Positions 1-11,277 of a stretch of 64,000 nucleotides of DNA are shown here, one piece after another (positions within the stretch are counted from its first letter, which is position 1; each line of letters begins with the position of its first letter). Position numbers and translations under genes: made by a program. The stretch is from assembly GCA_964442285.1 (NCBI GenBank), contig CAYTZH010000018.1:24912-88911 (forward strand), written 5' to 3'. The stretch is from CAYTZH01 sp964442285. GTDB lineage: Bacteria > Myxococcota_A > UBA9160 > JAFDET01. Under the pieces are notes generated by a model that saw nothing but the letters and a program-made list of their open reading frames with translations, made no database searches and was not told the origin of the DNA.

Positions 1-38
1 TTCGCGCGTCGCGGCTAGGGAACGCCCTGGGAGGCCTC

Positions 39-803
39 GTGCTCCAGGCAGAGAAATCGAATGATTCCAAGAGCTTGGACGACGTACGCAGCGGCGTGCT
101 TGAGAGCCTGGGCCCTGCCGATATCTTGCACTGGGCGGTCAAGAATTTCCATCCCCGCCTCGCGCTGTCGGCCTCCTTCGGCGGTGCCGAGGGGATGGTG
201 CTCCTCGACATGCTGAAGCGGATCGTCCCGGCCCCCCGTGTCTTCGTCCTCGACACCGGCCGACTGCCCCAGGCGACCCACGATCTGATCGACCGCGTGC
301 GCGACCGCTACGAGGTCGCCGTGGAGGTCGTCTTCCCGCGCGCAGAGGCCGTGGAAGCCATGGTGCGGGAGCAGGGCATGAACCTGTTCTACGAGTCGGT
401 GGACAAGCGCCAGCACTGCTGCCGGGTGCGCAAGGTGGAGCCCCTCGAGCGCGCGCTCGCCGGGCTCGACGCCTGGATCTCGGGGCTGCGCCGGGAGCAG
501 AGCGTGACGCGCAGCGACGCCCGCCGCGTCGAGATCGACGAGGCCCACGGCGGGATCGTGAAGGTGAATCCGCTCGTGGACTGGAGCCGCGAGGACGTCT
601 GGGACTACGTGCGCGAGCACGACGTCCCCACCAATCGGCTGCACCGCATCGGCTATCCCTCGGTCGGCTGCGACCCTTGCTCCCGGCCGATCCGCGAGGG
701 GGAGGACGAGCGCGCCGGTCGCTGGTGGTGGGAGCGGCCCGAGACCAGGGAGTGCGGCATCCACATGGGCGCGGGCGAGGAGTCCGAGGGATCGGGGATC
801 TGA
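39..803 (+). CDS. cysH: Assimilatory APS/PAPS reductase
   Basis: Cytoplasmic reductase that releases sulfite from adenylylated sulfate during assimilatory sulfate reduction. The N-terminal SASFGGAEGMVLLD segment is the nucleotide-binding loop of the PAPS reductase fold. Cys127-Cys128 and Cys211-x2-Cys214 form the four-cysteine set that holds a 4Fe-4S cluster in APS-type enzymes, and the C-terminal ECGIH (Cys239) is the catalytic cysteine motif. The 254-residue length is normal. The start is GTG with GGAGG four bases upstream. The next gene starts one base after the stop, so the two are probably co-transcribed. The Fe-S cysteines favour APS over PAPS as substrate; that choice is inferred from family knowledge. 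Confidence 0.93.
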   Translation: MLQAEKSNDSKSLDDVRSGVLESLGPADILHWAVKNFHPRLALSASFGGAEGMVLLDMLKRIVPAPRVFVLDTGRLPQATHDLIDRVRDRYEVAVEVVFPRAEAVEAMVREQGMNLFYESVDKRQHCCRVRKVEPLERALAGLDAWISGLRREQSVTRSDARRVEIDEAHGGIVKVNPLVDWSREDVWDYVREHDVPTNRLHRIGYPSVGCDPCSRPIREGEDERAGRWWWERPETRECGIHMGAGEESEGSGI

Positions 804-804
804 G

Positions 805-1320
805 ATGCTGACCCGTCGCGCCTTCCTCGAGGGTGCCGCCGCGCTGGCGCTCCTCCCCGCCGCACTCCGCGTCGCGCCGGCCCGGGCCGCGACCCTGCCC
901 GACGCCACCCGCAAGGCCCTGGCCGAGAGCGGCCTGGTCTACGTCTCGCCGCTCCGCAAGGACGGTGGCGAGAGCACCTGCCACGCGGAGATCTGGTACG
1001 GCTGGCTCGACGGCAAGGTCGTGGTCGCCACCGGGCCCGAGCGCTGGCGCGCGCGTGCGGTGACCCGGGGCCTCGACCGGGCCCGGATCTGGGTCGGCGA
1101 CTACGGCCGCTGGAAGGGCGTGCTGGGGAAGAACGAGGCCTTCCGCCAGGGCCCCTCCTTCGACGCCCGGGCGGCGGTCTCCCGCGACCGCGCCCTGTTC
1201 GACCGGCTGATGGCTCGCTTCCGCAAGAAGTACCCCGACGAGTTCCCGAGCTGGGACGCGCGCATGCACCGGGAGTTCGAGGCCGGGACCCGCGTGCTCG
1301 TCGTCTACGAGCCCGCCTAG
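805..1320 (+). CDS. Tat-exported FMN split-barrel (PPOX-like) protein
   Basis: 171 residues. The N-terminus has a twin-arginine signal (LTRRAFLEGAA then a hydrophobic stretch ending APARA), so the protein is probably exported folded. The body (HAEIWYGWLDGKVVVATGPERWRAR, split here as HAEIWYGWLDG and ATGPERWRAR) resembles pyridoxamine-phosphate-oxidase-like FMN-binding split barrels, in which a conserved Arg/Lys-rich turn contacts the FMN phosphate. It starts one base after cysH and may share its transcript. The substrate cannot be told from sequence. A cofactor-free split barrel is an alternative. Confidence is high that it is a real gene and moderate for the fold. Confidence 0.75.
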   Translation: MLTRRAFLEGAAALALLPAALRVAPARAATLPDATRKALAESGLVYVSPLRKDGGESTCHAEIWYGWLDGKVVVATGPERWRARAVTRGLDRARIWVGDYGRWKGVLGKNEAFRQGPSFDARAAVSRDRALFDRLMARFRKKYPDEFPSWDARMHREFEAGTRVLVVYEPA

Positions 1321-1356
1321 GCGACGGCCTACGCGGCGCCTCACCTTCCTCCTCGC

Positions 1357-1411
1357 CCTGCTCGCGGCCCCCGTCGCCGGGCTGGCCGTCCTGCTGGCCG
1401 CCCTGCTGGCC
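1357..1411. repeat. 55-bp left copy of gap-flanking duplication
   Basis: The 55 bases just before the N run are identical to the 55 bases just after it (1512-1566). Equal 55-mers at both contig ends are what a k=55 assembler leaves when it scaffolds two edges meeting at one graph vertex, so this is probably an assembly duplicate and not a biological repeat. Confidence 0.85.
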
Positions 1412-1511
1412 NNNNNNNNNNNNNNNNNNNNNNNNNNNNNNNNNNNNNNNNNNNNNNNNNNNNNNNNNNNNNNNNNNNNNNNNNNNNNNNNNNNNNNNNN
1501 NNNNNNNNNNN
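1412..1511. other. Assembly gap of 100 N
   Basis: Exactly 100 unknown bases, a placeholder length. It falls inside or just before the 5' end of the propeller-like gene that follows and hides its start codon. Confidence 0.98.
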
Positions 1512-1512
1512 C

Positions 1513-2766
1513 CTGCTCGCGGCCCCCGTCGCCGGGCTGGCCGTCCTGCTGGCCGCCCTGCTGGCCTGGGGCTGGACCCGGTCCTCGCCGCCCCCCTTCG
1601 ACGCCGTCCGGGCGGCGGGCTTCACCCTCTCGGCGGTCGAGCCCCTGGTCCCGGGCCCCGGGCTCCCGACGGATCTCGCCCTCGGCGCCGCCAACAACAA
1701 CCTCGACGCGGCCTTCTTCGATGAGCGCTTCTTCCTGGGCGTGCGCACCGCGCCCCACCACTTCGCCACCGACGAGGCGCGCCTGCTGGTGCTGTCGAGC
1801 CCGGACCGCCGCCGCTGGACCCTCGAGCGCGTCTTCGACCTCGACCGCCGCGATCTCCGCGAGCCCCGCTTCCTGGTCCACGACGGCCGCCTGCTCTTCT
1901 ACTTCTTCGAGGCCGGGGACGATCCCCTGGCCTTCCGCCCCATCTCGATCCGGGTGGCCGTGCGCGGCGCCGACGGCAGCTGGGGCGACTCCCGCCCCAT
2001 CGGCGAGCCGGGACGCGTGGTCTGGCGGGTGAAGTCGCGCTTCGGCCGCGCCTGGATGACGGTCTACCACGGGGCCGGGCTCTACGAGGATCTGCTCGCC
2101 TCGGGCGGCGTGCGCCTGCTGGTCTCCGACGACGGCATCGCGTGGGAGTCCACCTCGGGAGACCGCGCTGCCTTCGATGACGCGGGCGGGTCCGAGTGCG
2201 CCTTCGAGTTCGACGCGGAGGGCAACCTGGTCGCCCTGATCCGCGTGGAGGCCTGGGGCGCCCAGGTCTGCACGGCACCGGCCGACCGGCTGGAGCGCTG
2301 GGACTGCACGCCGACCCTCCGCCGCCACGACTCGCCCCTGCTGCTGCGTCGCGGGGAGGACTTCTACGCGATCGCGCGTCGCAACGTGGCGGCGCCCATG
2401 GCGCGCGACCTGCCCCTGCTCGGCGCGAGCCTGGATCTCGGCTGGTCGATGCTGCGCTACTCCGCGTCGCGCAAGCGCACAGCGCTCTACCAGCTGTTGC
2501 CCTCGGAGCGCCGGACGGTGCCCCTGCTGGACCTGCCCTCCCGGGGCGACACCGCCTTCGCCGGCGCGGTCTGGCTCGCGCCCGACCGCCTCTGGGTGAC
2601 CAACTACACGAGCCCCCTGGACGGACCGGACGTGCCCTGGATCGTCGGCCAGCTCCGGCCGACCCACGTCTACGGCCTGGAGCTGGGATTCCCGGCGCGC
2701 ACCGGGTTGCGCAGGCAGCCGACCCGCTCCACCTCCACCTCGACGACGTCGCCGTCGCGCAGGTAG
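1513..2766 (+). CDS. Membrane-anchored beta-propeller-like protein, 5' end lost in gap
   Basis: The frame is open from the gap edge (about 417 residues visible). It begins with a hydrophobic helix (LLAAPVAGLAVLLAALLAWGW) that fits a signal anchor, followed by repeated short strands such as LLVLSSPDRRRWTLERVF and RLLVSDDGIAWES that resemble sialidase/BNR-type propeller blades. I do not recognise the family. If the duplicated 55 bases are collapsed, the frame continues upstream into the end of the previous gene but meets no ATG, GTG or TTG, so the true start is hidden by the gap or is unusual. The last 30 or so residues are Ser/Thr/Arg-rich and lie antisense to the convergent FAH gene. Confidence 0.6.
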   Translation: MLAAPVAGLAVLLAALLAWGWTRSSPPPFDAVRAAGFTLSAVEPLVPGPGLPTDLALGAANNNLDAAFFDERFFLGVRTAPHHFATDEARLLVLSSPDRRRWTLERVFDLDRRDLREPRFLVHDGRLLFYFFEAGDDPLAFRPISIRVAVRGADGSWGDSRPIGEPGRVVWRVKSRFGRAWMTVYHGAGLYEDLLASGGVRLLVSDDGIAWESTSGDRAAFDDAGGSECAFEFDAEGNLVALIRVEAWGAQVCTAPADRLERWDCTPTLRRHDSPLLLRRGEDFYAIARRNVAAPMARDLPLLGASLDLGWSMLRYSASRKRTALYQLLPSERRTVPLLDLPSRGDTAFAGAVWLAPDRLWVTNYTSPLDGPDVPWIVGQLRPTHVYGLELGFPARTGLRRQPTRSTSTSTTSPSRR

Positions 2767-3740
2767 CGGGGCGGCGTGCGGGCGGCGCCGACGCCGGCGG
2801 GCGTGCCCGTCAGCACCACGTCGCCCGGCTCGAGCGTCATGAGCGACGACGCGAAGGCGAGGATGGCCGCCACGGGGTGCGTCATCTCCTTGGTCCGTCC
2901 GTCCTGGACCCCCTCGCCCGAGAGCCGGGTGCGCAGGCCCAGGTCCTGGGGATCGCCCACGGCGTCCGCCGTGACGAGGGCCGGGCCGAGGGGGCAGAAG
3001 GTGTCGCAGGACTTCCCGATGAAGTGCTGGCCGCCGCGGTGCTGGAAGTCCCGGGCCGTGACGTCGTTGGCGACCGTGTAGCCGGCCACGTGGTCCAGCG
3101 CCCGCTCCGGGGAGACCTCCCGGGCGGCGCGGCCGATCACCGCCGCCAGCTCCCCCTCGTAGTCGACGGCCTCGGAGGCCCGCGGCAGCAGGATCTCCTC
3201 GCCGGGGCCGATCACGCTCGAGGGGGCCTTCAGGAACAGCACCGGGTCGCCGGAGGGCGCGCCGCCGCCGCGCTCCTCGGCGTGGGCCGGGTAGTTGCGG
3301 GCGACGGCCAGGATCTTCCCGGGCCGGGGCACCGGCGGACCGAGGTGGACCCGGCTGCGCGCCTCCACAACGCCACTGTGCTCGAGGTCCGGCCCGTCGT
3401 AGCGGGACAGGGCGGCGAGCGCGAAGGCGAGCGCGCGTCGCGCGGCGGGCAGGCCGGTCTCGAGGCGGCGCAGGAACGCCATCGGATCGGCCGGGAGCAG
3501 GGAGTCGGCCTCGGCCTCGGGGGCGCCGACGTCGTCCAGCGCCAGCATCGTGGCGAGGGCGCGGTTCAGGTCCACCACATCGCCGGCGCGCTCGCCCTCC
3601 CGCAGCAGGGCGCCGATCCGATGCACGCCGGGCCGGCCGACCTCGACGGCGTCGAAGCCCACGGCCTCGGTGCTCCAGCGCTCGGCGTGGGCCTCGGCCG
3701 CGGACCCGGCCGGGAGCCGCTCGAAACTGACCAGGTGCAA
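2670..3740 (-). CDS. Fumarylacetoacetate hydrolase (FAH) family protein
   Basis: 356 residues. It carries the FAH-fold signatures: KILAVARNYPAHAEERG (entry loop), DYEGELAAVIGRAA (metal-binding Glu), GYTVANDVTARDFQ, GKSCDTFCPLGPAL and LTGTPAGVG near the C-terminus. The family cleaves or isomerises 2-oxo acids in aromatic breakdown (for example fumarylpyruvate or 2-hydroxyhepta-2,4-dienedioate); the substrate here is unknown. I chose the TTG at 3740 because GGAGG lies 5 bases upstream and the sequence further up is tandem repeat, not protein-like. Its 3' end runs 97 bases into the convergent gene. Confidence 0.85.
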   Translation of the reverse strand: MHLVSFERLPAGSAAEAHAERWSTEAVGFDAVEVGRPGVHRIGALLREGERAGDVVDLNRALATMLALDDVGAPEAEADSLLPADPMAFLRRLETGLPAARRALAFALAALSRYDGPDLEHSGVVEARSRVHLGPPVPRPGKILAVARNYPAHAEERGGGAPSGDPVLFLKAPSSVIGPGEEILLPRASEAVDYEGELAAVIGRAAREVSPERALDHVAGYTVANDVTARDFQHRGGQHFIGKSCDTFCPLGPALVTADAVGDPQDLGLRTRLSGEGVQDGRTKEMTHPVAAILAFASSLMTLEPGDVVLTGTPAGVGAARTPPRYLRDGDVVEVEVERVGCLRNPVRAGNPSSRP

Positions 3741-3780
3741 CGAATCCTCCGCGGCCCGGGGGCAAGGGGCCGGCGACTCG

Positions 3781-3831
3781 CCGGCAGGACCCGACCCCGG
3801 CAGGACCCGACCCCGGCAGGACCCGACCCCG
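3781..3831. repeat. Three perfect 17-bp tandem repeats
   Basis: Three identical head-to-tail copies of CCGGCAGGACCCGACCC (3781-3797, 3798-3814, 3815-3831) lie between the start of the FAH gene on the minus strand and the small secreted-protein gene on the plus strand. The unit is not a multiple of three and has no stop codon on either strand. No function can be assigned; it is one of four loci here with a 17-bp period. Confidence 0.95.
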
Positions 3832-3906
3832 CTCCGGTGCCGCCCCGAGGGGCTCAAGCCCCGGGTCCGTCGCGTCGATGGGACCAGCGTACCACGGAGG
3901 TCTGCC

Positions 3907-4230
3907 ATGCCCCGGATACTCAAGGCGCTCGGCGTCGCCCTGCTCTTCAGCGCAGCCCTGGCACTCTCGCTCCCGGGAATCCGGGCCGTGCCGGTGGCCG
4001 GGGCCGATCCGGCCGCGGCCGCCGCGACCGAGGGCCCGATGTGTCGCGAGCAGGCCGCGCCCCAGGCCTCCTTCGCCCGGGTCGCCGAGGAGTTCCAGAA
4101 CCGGCTGCCCGCCGAGGCCCCGACCCCCGTGGCCCTGAACACGCGGGGCTACAACTATCGGAGCCAGCAGCCACTTCCGAACCTCCAGCGGATCCGCCAG
4201 GAGATGCAGCTCGCCCGCTCGCCCCGCTGA
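3907..4230 (+). CDS. Small secreted protein, unknown
   Basis: 107 residues, start ATG with GGAGG seven bases upstream. Residues 1-30 form a signal peptide (hydrophobic core ALGVALLFSAALALSLPG). The mature part is short, has one cysteine (in MCREQAAP) and ends in a Gln/Arg-rich tail. I recognise no family. It lies alone between the divergent FAH gene and the sensor kinase, so context gives no role. The single cysteine is not in a lipobox. Confidence 0.65.
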   Translation: MPRILKALGVALLFSAALALSLPGIRAVPVAGADPAAAAATEGPMCREQAAPQASFARVAEEFQNRLPAEAPTPVALNTRGYNYRSQQPLPNLQRIRQEMQLARSPR

Positions 4231-4354
4231 GCTCGCCTCGCGACTCCCCGAAGCCGCCCTCGGACCTTCCCTCGGTCGTGGCTGAAAGGCCCCAGGACCG
4301 GCTCGTCCCCGGTTTGCCGGTGCGTTAGCTTCCCAGCCGGTGCCGGGAGCCGGC

Positions 4355-6886
<2,532 letters not shown>

Positions 6887-6913
6887 CTTCTACGCCTCAA
6901 CCAAGGAGCCCCC

Positions 6914-7954
6914 ATGCGTCTCGGTCTCACCTCCGGCTACTCCGGCGCCCGGATGTCGGTCAACCTGGACCTGATCCTCGAGGCCGAGCGCCTCGGCTTC
7001 GACTCGGTGTGGACCGCCGAGGCCTACGGCTCGGACGCGGTGACCCCGCTGGGCTACATCGCCGCCAAGACGACGAAGATCCGGCTCGGCACGGCCATCA
7101 TGCAGATGCCGGCCCGCACCCCCGCCATGACCGCCATGACGGCCATGACCCTCGACGCCCTCTCGGGCGGCCGCTTCATCCTGGGCCTCGGGCCCTCGGG
7201 TCCCCAGGTGGTGGAGGGCTGGCACGGGATGGCCTACGGCAAGCCCCTGACCCGCACCCGCGAGTACATCCAGATCATCCGCAAGATCCTGGCGCGCAAG
7301 GAGCCGGTCGCCTTCGACGGCGAGATCTACCAGCTGCCCTACCAGGGGCCGGGCGCGACGGGCCTGGGCAAGCCCCTGAAGAGCATCCTCCACGGCCGCG
7401 CCGACATGGAGATCTACACCGCGTCGATCAGCCCGAACGGCATGCGCTGCGCCGGCGAGGTGGCCGACGGCGTCTTCCCGGTGTGGATGGACCCCGAGCG
7501 CTTCGACGTCTTCGAGCCCCACCTCAAGGAGGGCTTCGCCCGGGCGGGCGACGGCAAGGGCCTGGAGCGCTTCGACGTGGCGCCCTTCGTGACCGTCGTC
7601 CTGGGCGACGACGTGGACCAGTGCCGGATGCCGGTCAAGGGCATGCTCGCCCTCTACATCGGCGGCATGGGCGCCCGCGGCAAGAACTTCTACAACGACT
7701 ACGCGCGGCGCATGGGCTACGAGGAGGCCGCCACCCGCATCCAGGACCTCTACCTGGACGGCAAGAAGGCCGAGGCCATGGCCGCCGTGCCCGACGCCCT
7801 GGTGGACGGCATCGCGCTCGTGGGTCCCGCCGACCGCATCCGGGACCGCCTGGAGACCTGGAAGGAGGCCGGGCGCCGGCGCCACGTGACCTCCATGCTC
7901 CTCGGCGCCGGCCAGCCCGAAGCGCTGCGCCTGGTCGCCGAGCACGTGCTCTAG
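6914..7954 (+). CDS. LLM-class F420-dependent oxidoreductase
   Basis: 346 residues, TIM-barrel luciferase-like monooxygenase superfamily. Motifs such as LILEAERLGFDSVWTAEAYG near the N-terminus, the LGTAIMQMPARTPAMTAM strand and GGRFILGLGPSGPQVVEGWH are typical of the F420-using branch related to Mer and actinobacterial LLM proteins. Start ATG with AAGGAG eight bases upstream. It ends two bases before a TTG that could start bioA, but the two are not obviously related in function. The substrate is unknown; F420 rather than FMN use is inferred from the motif and would need F420 genes elsewhere in the genome. Confidence 0.88.
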   Translation: MRLGLTSGYSGARMSVNLDLILEAERLGFDSVWTAEAYGSDAVTPLGYIAAKTTKIRLGTAIMQMPARTPAMTAMTAMTLDALSGGRFILGLGPSGPQVVEGWHGMAYGKPLTRTREYIQIIRKILARKEPVAFDGEIYQLPYQGPGATGLGKPLKSILHGRADMEIYTASISPNGMRCAGEVADGVFPVWMDPERFDVFEPHLKEGFARAGDGKGLERFDVAPFVTVVLGDDVDQCRMPVKGMLALYIGGMGARGKNFYNDYARRMGYEEAATRIQDLYLDGKKAEAMAAVPDALVDGIALVGPADRIRDRLETWKEAGRRRHVTSMLLGAGQPEALRLVAEHVL

Positions 7955-7980
7955 CGTTGGTCGCGCCCAACCGCGAGCGC

Positions 7981-9276
7981 GTGGTCGACCTCGACAAGCG
8001 TCGGGTGTGGCACCCCTACACCGCCATGCAGGACTACCGCGAGCGGGTCGACCCGCTCGTGATCGTCGAGGCCCGCGGCTCGCGGCTCGTCGACGCCGAC
8101 GGGCGCGAGTACCTGGACGGCAACGGCTCCTGGTGGACGTCGCTCCTCGGCCACAACCACCCGCGCCTGGTGGCGGCCCTGAAACGCCAGGCGGACCAGC
8201 TGTGTCACACCGCCCTGGCGGGCATCGCCCATCCGGCGGCCTCGGAGCTGGCCGAGGCCCTGTGCGCGGTGGCGCCGCCGGGGCTCGAGCACGTGTTCTT
8301 CAGCGACAACGGCTCCACCGCGGTGGAGGTCGCCATGAAGCTGGCGCTCCAGTACTGGGCCCAGAACGGCCGCCCGGAGCGCACCCGCTTCGTCGCCCTC
8401 GAGGGCGCCTTCCACGGCGAGACCCTGGGCGTGACGGCCCTGGGCGGCGTGGAGGTCTTCCGGCGGCCCTTCGCGCCGGTCCTGCTGGACTGCGCCCACG
8501 TGCCCTCGCCGGGGGACCCCGAGGTCTCCCTGGAACGCGCCCTCGACGCGCTGGAGCGCGCGGTGGCCGCGGCCCCGGATACGCTCGCCGCGGTGGTGCT
8601 CGAGCCGCTGGTGCAGGGCGCCGCTGGCATGCGCACCTACGACGCGGCCTACGTGCGCCGCGCCCGGGAGCTCTGCGACGCCCACGACGTATTCCTGATC
8701 GCCGACGAGGTCTTCGCCGGCTACGGGCGCACGGGCTGCATGTGGGCCTGCGAGCACGCCGGCGTGGCGCCGGACCTGCTGTGCACCGCCAAGGGCTTCT
8801 CGGGCGGCATGCTGCCCATGTCGGCCACCCTGGCCACGCCGCGCATCTTCGAGGGCTTCCTGGGCGAGGCCGACCGCGCCTTCTACTACGGCCACACCTT
8901 CTGCGGCAATCCCCTTGGCGCGGCGGTGGCCCGGGAGGTGCTGCGCATCTTCGACGAGGAGCGTGTCGTCGAGCGGGCCAAGCCCAAGGCGGAGCGGGTG
9001 GCGCAGACCTTCGCCGAGCTCGGCTCGCTGCCGGGGGTGTCGCGCGCCCGCTCCCTGGGCATGGTCGGGGCCCTCGATCTGGCGGGGGACGCGGGCTACC
9101 TGGCCGATGCGGGCTGGCGGGTCTACGCCGAGGCCCGGGCCCGCGGCGCCTACCTGCGGCCGCTCGGCAACGTGGTGTACGTGACGCCGTCGCTCGTGAT
9201 CCCGGACGGCGACCTGGACCGGCTCCTCGAGATCCTGCGCGAGAGCGTGACGGCCGTGGCGGGCGCGGGTGGCTAG
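7981..9276 (+). CDS. bioA: Adenosylmethionine-8-amino-7-oxononanoate aminotransferase
   Basis: PLP enzyme that makes 7,8-diaminopelargonate from KAPA with SAM as amino donor, the third step of biotin synthesis. Visible features: VWHPYTAMQ at the N-terminus and GSWWTSLLGHNHPRL (both diagnostic of BioA), FFSDNGSTAVEVAMK (PLP phosphate), AFHGETLG, LIADEVFAGYGRTG (Asp binding the pyridine N) and CTAKGFSGG with the Schiff-base lysine. GTG 7981 gives the normal short leader before HPYT; TTG 7957 is an alternative. No strong ribosome site is seen for either. No other bio gene is in the window. Confidence 0.92.
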   Translation: MVDLDKRRVWHPYTAMQDYRERVDPLVIVEARGSRLVDADGREYLDGNGSWWTSLLGHNHPRLVAALKRQADQLCHTALAGIAHPAASELAEALCAVAPPGLEHVFFSDNGSTAVEVAMKLALQYWAQNGRPERTRFVALEGAFHGETLGVTALGGVEVFRRPFAPVLLDCAHVPSPGDPEVSLERALDALERAVAAAPDTLAAVVLEPLVQGAAGMRTYDAAYVRRARELCDAHDVFLIADEVFAGYGRTGCMWACEHAGVAPDLLCTAKGFSGGMLPMSATLATPRIFEGFLGEADRAFYYGHTFCGNPLGAAVAREVLRIFDEERVVERAKPKAERVAQTFAELGSLPGVSRARSLGMVGALDLAGDAGYLADAGWRVYAEARARGAYLRPLGNVVYVTPSLVIPDGDLDRLLEILRESVTAVAGAGG

Positions 9277-10279
9277 AGCGGACGCAGGCGCGGCCGCGCG
9301 CTGGCTCCTGCTCCTCGCAGTCCTCCTCCCGACCCCCGCGTTCTCCGAGGAGGGGACCGCCCCACCGCAGGCCACCCCGCCGAAGCGGGCCGACGCGCGG
9401 CCGCAGTCCTCGCCGGAGACCCTCAACGGATTCTCCCTGGACGGGCTCCGCGTCGAGCAATCGCTGCTGGTACGGGGCGCCGTCCGGGACGGCATCAAGG
9501 CCGTCGACGAGCCCGGCTTCGTCCCGCCCGAGGCGGCCACCTGGGTCGCGCCGGACAACCTGGTGCTGGGTCTGGCCCTGGGCGAGGTCGCCCACGCCTA
9601 CCCGGTCCACGTGCTCGAGTTCCACCAGATCGTCAACGACGCCCTCGGCGGCGAGCCGGTGCTGGTCACCTACGATCCGCTCGCCGGCGCGCCCCGCGCC
9701 TTCGGGCGTCGGCTCGGCGAGCGCACCCTGCGCTTCGGCGTCTCGGGCCTCCTCCACAACGCGAGCTTCCTGCTCTACGACCGGGAGACCCGGAGCCTGT
9801 GGTCGGCGTGGACGGGCGAGGCGGTGGCGGGTCCCCTGGCCGGCAAGCGGCTCCCGGCCCTGCCCGTGCGTCAGGAGCCCCTGGCGCGCTGGCTGGAGCG
9901 CGCGCCCACCACGCGGGTGCTCGAGCGGCCGGCGCCGCGCCGGATCGACTATCGCTACAGCCCCTTCTCCAGCTACTGGGTGGCGGACTCCATCCCCTTC
10001 CCGGTGGCGGCCCGCGACGAGCGCTTCCACGCCAAGGAGGTCGTCCTGGGGCTGCGGGTGGGCAAGCTGCGGCGCGCCTACCTCGGCTCCGCGCTCACCG
10101 CGGCCGGCGGCTCCCTGGAGGATCGGCTGGGCGGACACGGGGTGCGCATCTCCTACGACAGCGAGGTCTCCGCCTTCGACTACGAGGTTCCGAAGGAGGT
10201 GGAGGTGCGCGAGGCCTACTGGTTCGCCTGGAAGGCCTTCGTCCCCGACACCGAGGTCTGGCTCCCGCCGAAGGAGTAG
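9269..10279 (+). CDS. Exported DUF3179 domain protein
   Basis: 336 residues. Residues 1-26 are a signal peptide (RWLLLLAVLLPTPAFS). The rest carries the DUF3179 hallmarks: AYPVHVLEFHQIVNDALGG, VTYDPLAG, GVSGLLHNASFLLYDRET and SLWSAWTGEAVAGPLAGK. The family is periplasmic or secreted and of unknown biochemistry. The start GTG overlaps the bioA stop by 8 bases, so the two are translationally coupled, although a biotin link is not known. Confidence 0.85.
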   Translation: MARADAGAAARWLLLLAVLLPTPAFSEEGTAPPQATPPKRADARPQSSPETLNGFSLDGLRVEQSLLVRGAVRDGIKAVDEPGFVPPEAATWVAPDNLVLGLALGEVAHAYPVHVLEFHQIVNDALGGEPVLVTYDPLAGAPRAFGRRLGERTLRFGVSGLLHNASFLLYDRETRSLWSAWTGEAVAGPLAGKRLPALPVRQEPLARWLERAPTTRVLERPAPRRIDYRYSPFSSYWVADSIPFPVAARDERFHAKEVVLGLRVGKLRRAYLGSALTAAGGSLEDRLGGHGVRISYDSEVSAFDYEVPKEVEVREAYWFAWKAFVPDTEVWLPPKE

Positions 10280-10293
10280 CGCGGTCGATCGCC

Positions 10294-11277
10294 TCAGGTC
10301 GGCAGCAGGGCCGCGGCGCGGACCGACTCGGGCCCGCGTCCGCTGCGAGAGGTCTCCTCCAGCACCTCGAGCACCCGCGCGTTGGCGGGGGTCGGAACCC
10401 CGTGGCGCGCCGCCAGGTCGAGCATCCGGCGGTGGTAGCGGCCCGACTCGAGGGGAAGGTCGCGGGCGAGGGACTGCCACACCTGGTTGTAGACGGGCAG
10501 CCGCCGGGCGCTCGCGCCCCGGCGCAGGCTCTCGCGCTGCCAGCGGATCTCCTCGTCCAGGGAGCGGTCGCGGCCGTCGCAGGAGCGCGCGGCGATCCCC
10601 GCCGCGCCGAGGACCGCGCGGGCCTCCTCGAGCACCCGCGCCTTCACCTCGACGAACGCCTCGGTCTCGTGGTCGTCGCGCACCACCAGTGCGTTGACGG
10701 CGCTCATGAGGTTGACGCAGAGCTTCAGCCACTTGTCCTCGGCGATCCGCGCGGACACGCCCACGTCGAAACCCGCCCGCCGGGCGAGCCCGGCGAGGCG
10801 CTCGACGAGGAGGTCGCGTCCCTCGGGCCAGAGGCCGAGCACCATCCGGCCGGCGCCGAGGGCGGTGACGCGGGTGTCGCCGGTCCGGGTGCAGGTCTGG
10901 CGGTAGACGGCGCCGACCACCCGCGGGAGGCTGCGGGCGGCGGTCGCCTCGTTGTCCACGTCGTTCTGGAGGCAGACCGCGGGCGCGTCCGGGGCCGCCG
11001 CGGCCAGCGCGCGCGCCGCGGCCTCCGTGTCGGGCGAGCGGACGCAGAGCAGCGCCGGATCGCGGCCGATCGCCGCGGCGGCGCATCCCACCACGGCCGT
11101 GGCGGGCACGCGGAAGCGGTGGTCGTCGCGCGGGTCCCACACCTCGATGCCCTCCCGGGCGAGGGCCCGCGCCGCCTCCGGGCGGCGCACCACGAAGCGG
11201 ACGTCGGCGCCGGCGCGGACGAGCCGGGCGCCGAGGGACAGGCCCACGGCGCCCACGCCGACCACCGCGAGCCTCAC
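10294..11277 (-). CDS. 2-dehydropantoate 2-reductase family protein
   Basis: 327 residues. The N-terminal Rossmann motif VVGVGAVGLSLGARL binds NADP; CLQNDVDNE matches the conserved N-D/G-x-E segment, and KWLKLCVNLMSAVNAL carries the catalytic Lys and the substrate-binding Asn of ketopantoate reductases. The family reduces ketopantoate for pantothenate and CoA, but many paralogues act on other 2-oxo acids. Its ATG overlaps the stop of the upstream M28 gene by four bases (ATGA), so it is the second gene of a two-gene operon. The pairing with a peptidase makes panE identity less certain. Confidence 0.85.
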   Translation of the reverse strand: MRLAVVGVGAVGLSLGARLVRAGADVRFVVRRPEAARALAREGIEVWDPRDDHRFRVPATAVVGCAAAAIGRDPALLCVRSPDTEAAARALAAAAPDAPAVCLQNDVDNEATAARSLPRVVGAVYRQTCTRTGDTRVTALGAGRMVLGLWPEGRDLLVERLAGLARRAGFDVGVSARIAEDKWLKLCVNLMSAVNALVVRDDHETEAFVEVKARVLEEARAVLGAAGIAARSCDGRDRSLDEEIRWQRESLRRGASARRLPVYNQVWQSLARDLPLESGRYHRRMLDLAARHGVPTPANARVLEVLEETSRSGRGPESVRAAALLPT

